Shown: one piece after another, positions 6,006 to 8,081 of the stretch | Position numbering within the stretch: position 1 is the stretch's first letter | How the letters are laid out: the number at the start of each line of letters is the position of its first letter | DNA from: JARRRL01 sp037380725 | Lineage (GTDB): Bacteria > Pseudomonadota > Gammaproteobacteria > Pseudomonadales > JANQJO01 | Assembly (NCBI GenBank): GCA_037380725.1 | Contig: JARRRL010000102.1 | Location: 1-8,081 of the forward strand | Reading direction: 5' to 3' | Length of the DNA: 8,081 bases | Notes under the pieces: generated by a model | The model's database searches: none | What the model was told of the DNA's origin: nothing | The model's input: only the letters and a program-made list of their open reading frames with translations | Program-made: the position numbers and the translations under genes

Positions 6006-7334
6006 ATGATCGAGAAAGTAGTGATTGCCAATCGTGGTGAAATCGCGTTGCGAATCTTACGCGCTTGCAAAGAAATGGGCATCAAAACGGTGGCCGCTTA
6101 TTCCAAAGCGGATCGTGATTTAATGCACGTACGCCTGGCTGACGAAGCCGTGTGCATTGGCCCTCCCAACGCTCGGGACTCGTACCTCAACATACCCGCA
6201 CTGATCAGTGCTGCGGAAGTCACAGAAGCCGACGCCATACATCCCGGTTACGGTTTTTTAGCTGAAAACGCCGAATTTGCTGAAGCCGTCGAATCCAGCG
6301 GTTTTACCTTTGTGGGACCAAGCGCCGAGACCATCAAATTGATGGGCAATAAAGTGACCGCCTTGGAAGCCATGCGCCATGCTGAAGTGCCAGTTGTGCC
6401 TGGGTCAAACGGTGCGATGAACGAAGACACCGACCGTTCCTTAGCTTTGGCGCAAGACATTGGCTACCCCGTTATTATCAAAGCCGCTGCCGGCGGCGGT
6501 GGTCGCGGTATGCGCGTCGTGCACAGCGAACCCGAGCTGTTAAACGCCATCCAGCTCACTCAGTCCGAAGCGGCAGCAGCCTTTGGTGACGGTTCGGTCT
6601 ATTTGGAGAAATTTCTTCAAACGCCTCGTCATATTGAGGTGCAAGTATTGGGCGACGGTCGCGGGAACGCGATCCATTTGGGCACTCGAGACTGCTCCGT
6701 ACAACGGCGCCATCCAAAAGTCATTGAGGAAGCGCCCGCCTGGGGCACTCCGGAAGATGCGCTGGAAACCACTCAACAGGCCTGCGTGAACGCCTGCAAA
6801 TTGATGAAGTACCGTGGCGCTGGCACCTTCGAGTTCCTCTATGAGAACGGTGGATTTTACTTCATCGAAATGAACACGCGCATCCAAGTTGAACACTGCG
6901 TCACCGAGATGATCACGGGCATCGACTTGGTTAAGCAGCAACTGATCATCGCGTCAGGCGGTGATTTACCCTGTCAGCAATCCGAGGTCACATTCACCGG
7001 CCACGCCATAGAATGCCGCATCAACGCGGAAGACCCCGTTACATTCACCCCGTCACCCGGTTTGGTCACGCATTACCACTCGCCTGGCGGATTAGGCGTT
7101 CGGGTCGATTCCCATTTGTATACGGGATACCGCGTCCCTCCCTATTACGACTCCATGATTGCCAAAATAATTGTTTATGGCAACGACCGAACTCACGCCA
7201 TACGTCGAATGGAAAACGCGCTCGAAGAAAGCGTGATTGATGGCATTAAAACCAATATCCCACTGCATCGCCGCATTCTAGCCGACGCCGCCTTCCAACA
7301 CGGGGAGATTGATATTCATTTTCTGGATCAATAG
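6006..7334 (+). CDS. accC: Biotin carboxylase subunit of acetyl-CoA carboxylase
   Basis: AccC uses ATP and bicarbonate to carboxylate the biotin on AccB. The 442-residue protein has the biotin carboxylase N-domain (~1-113: MIEKVVIANRGEIALRILRA and HPGYGFLAEN), an ATP-grasp domain with K116, K159 and the Gly-rich loop at 163-169, and the C-domain (~330-440). Metal and catalytic residues fall where the E. coli enzyme has them: E276, E288, N290, R292 and R338. The usually invariant proline after QVEH is Cys298. The C-terminus stops a few residues earlier than in E. coli. I prefer ATG 6006 over the in-frame ATG 5994: it gives the family's usual N-terminus, and AAGGA (5990-5994) is upstream of it but directly abuts ATG 5994. 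The gap to accB is 42 nt. A strong terminator follows the gene. Confidence 0.97.
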   Translation: MIEKVVIANRGEIALRILRACKEMGIKTVAAYSKADRDLMHVRLADEAVCIGPPNARDSYLNIPALISAAEVTEADAIHPGYGFLAENAEFAEAVESSGFTFVGPSAETIKLMGNKVTALEAMRHAEVPVVPGSNGAMNEDTDRSLALAQDIGYPVIIKAAAGGGGRGMRVVHSEPELLNAIQLTQSEAAAAFGDGSVYLEKFLQTPRHIEVQVLGDGRGNAIHLGTRDCSVQRRHPKVIEEAPAWGTPEDALETTQQACVNACKLMKYRGAGTFEFLYENGGFYFIEMNTRIQVEHCVTEMITGIDLVKQQLIIASGGDLPCQQSEVTFTGHAIECRINAEDPVTFTPSPGLVTHYHSPGGLGVRVDSHLYTGYRVPPYYDSMIAKIIVYGNDRTHAIRRMENALEESVIDGIKTNIPLHRRILADAAFQHGEIDIHFLDQ

Positions 7335-7361
7335 TACTTTCTGGGTCAGTAATACCTCACT

Positions 7362-7409
7362 GGCGTCACAGAGCCACACAGCAAACACGCGCTTTGTGAC
7401 GCCTTTTTT
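7362..7409 (+). terminator. Intrinsic terminator after accC
   Basis: Bases 7362-7374 pair with 7391-7403 as a 13-bp stem with a single G-U pair, around a 16-base loop. Six T residues follow at once (7404-7409). It begins 28 nt after the accC stop and separates accC from prmA. A run of seven A follows the T-run. No matching A-run precedes the stem, so it should act mainly on + strand transcripts. Confidence 0.9.
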
Positions 7410-7441
7410 AAAAAAATACGCCACTTGAGCCACATCCGCAA

Positions 7442-7447
7442 AGAGGA
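7442..7447 (+). promoter_or_regulatory. Shine-Dalgarno site for prmA
   Basis: AGAGGA lies nine bases before ATG 7457. It supports this start even though it gives a protein with a longer N-terminus than the family norm. No start codon lies in frame between ATG 7457 and the conserved WIQV strand. Confidence 0.7.
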
Positions 7448-7456
7448 CTCATCGCC

Positions 7457-8081
7457 ATGTGCAGCGAAGAAGTCAGCACCCACACCACGAACGCCCACCT
7501 CACGGATGAAGACATACCATCGAGCGACACCTGTTGGATTCAAGTGCACGCCACCACAGAAAACACCGTTGTTCCAAGTGTACAAGATGCCTTCGAGGCC
7601 GCCGGAGCTTTAGCCATTACGCTCTCCGAAACAAACGATACCGACGCCTTGTGGGAACCAGAACCCGGCACCAACCCGTTATGGCAAACTACCTGCGTTA
7701 CGGGACTCTTTCACGCCAATTCGATGCGCCATGCCGACACGAGAGACCAGCTCACTCGACAGCTCACGTCCCTTCCCTTGATAAACCTCCGATGGGAAGT
7801 GCTTGAAGATCGCGCGTGGGAACGCGAATGGATGAAGCATTTCAAACCCATGCTCATTGCCAATCGTTTACTGATACAACCCACGCTCGACGACACGGAT
7901 ACAATACCGGATACAATAAACGCCCCTGCAACACCAGCATCGCAAACGAATTCACCGTCAACACATCCCGCCCCCACGATCTTACGTTTGGACCCCGGCC
8001 TGGCCTTTGGTACGGGTTCACACCCCACCACACAATTGTGCCTAACCTGGTTGTGTCAACAGGATTTGAGCGGCGCAAGCG
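7457..8081 (+). CDS. prmA: Ribosomal protein L11 methyltransferase (5' part, cut by window edge)
   Basis: PrmA is a SAM-dependent cytoplasmic enzyme that methylates several amino groups of ribosomal protein L11. The visible 208 residues contain the small N-terminal substrate-recognition domain, starting at CWIQVHATTEN (26-36). The conserved WEREWMKHFKPM follows at 121-132, then the SAM-binding LDPGLAFGTGSHPTTQLCLTWL (178-199), with Ser where E. coli has Thr. Two features are unusual. There is a ~25-residue polar extension before the normal start point. There is also a Thr/Pro/Ala/Ser-rich insert (~147-173), some 15-18 residues longer than the E. coli linker and containing a 12-bp tandem duplication. 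The gene lies 122 nt after accC, behind a terminator, so it needs its own promoter or read-through. The C-terminal half is outside the window. Confidence 0.94.
   Translation, partial: MCSEEVSTHTTNAHLTDEDIPSSDTCWIQVHATTENTVVPSVQDAFEAAGALAITLSETNDTDALWEPEPGTNPLWQTTCVTGLFHANSMRHADTRDQLTRQLTSLPLINLRWEVLEDRAWEREWMKHFKPMLIANRLLIQPTLDDTDTIPDTINAPATPASQTNSPSTHPAPTILRLDPGLAFGTGSHPTTQLCLTWLCQQDLSGAS
7896..7919 (+). repeat. 12-bp tandem duplication in the prmA linker
   Basis: The dodecamers at 7896-7907 and 7908-7919 agree at eleven of twelve positions and keep frame, encoding the D-T-I repeat around residues 148-155 of PrmA. They lie in the low-complexity insert between the two domains. Confidence 0.85.

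Overview
The window reads as a stretch of core chromosome from a gammaproteobacterium. All six genes I can support lie on the + strand. The order is a REC-REC-GGDEF diguanylate cyclase, dsbD, aroQ, accB, accC and the 5' part of prmA. From general knowledge, this resembles the Pseudomonas aeruginosa PA4843 (gcbA/adcA) to PA4849 (prmA) neighbourhood, without the chemoreceptor gene that sits there between the cyclase and dsbD (dipZ). The aroQ-accB-accC-prmA core also occurs in Vibrio-type genomes. I cannot name a genus.

Layout. Bases 1-445 hold no gene I can defend. The cyclase gene (446-2143) encodes a four-part protein: a degenerate Hpt-like helical domain, a degenerate receiver, an intact receiver and an active-looking GGDEF domain with an I-site. 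After a 407-nt gap comes dsbD (2551-4587), a periplasm-facing disulfide reductase with all six redox cysteines and unusually long low-complexity linkers. A second gap (4588-4959) holds an array of inverted repeats at about 4724-4834 that no gene explains. Then come aroQ (4960-5457), accB (5487-5963) and accC (6006-7334) with gaps of 29 and 42 nt, probably one operon. A strong intrinsic terminator lies just after accC at 7362-7409. prmA starts at 7457 and runs off the right edge.

How the genes work together. AroQ makes 3-dehydroshikimate for aromatic synthesis. AccB and AccC are the biotin carrier and biotin carboxylase of acetyl-CoA carboxylase, the committed step of fatty-acid synthesis. PrmA methylates ribosomal protein L11. 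DsbD supplies reducing power to periplasmic thiol proteins. The cyclase presumably turns a phosphorelay signal into c-di-GMP. I see no insertion sequence, tRNA, rRNA, CRISPR array or phage gene. I found no clear new multi-gene system. The points most worth a second look are the hairpin array before aroQ, the degenerate Hpt/REC front end of the cyclase, and a pattern of small in-frame tandem duplications in interdomain linkers of dsbD and prmA.
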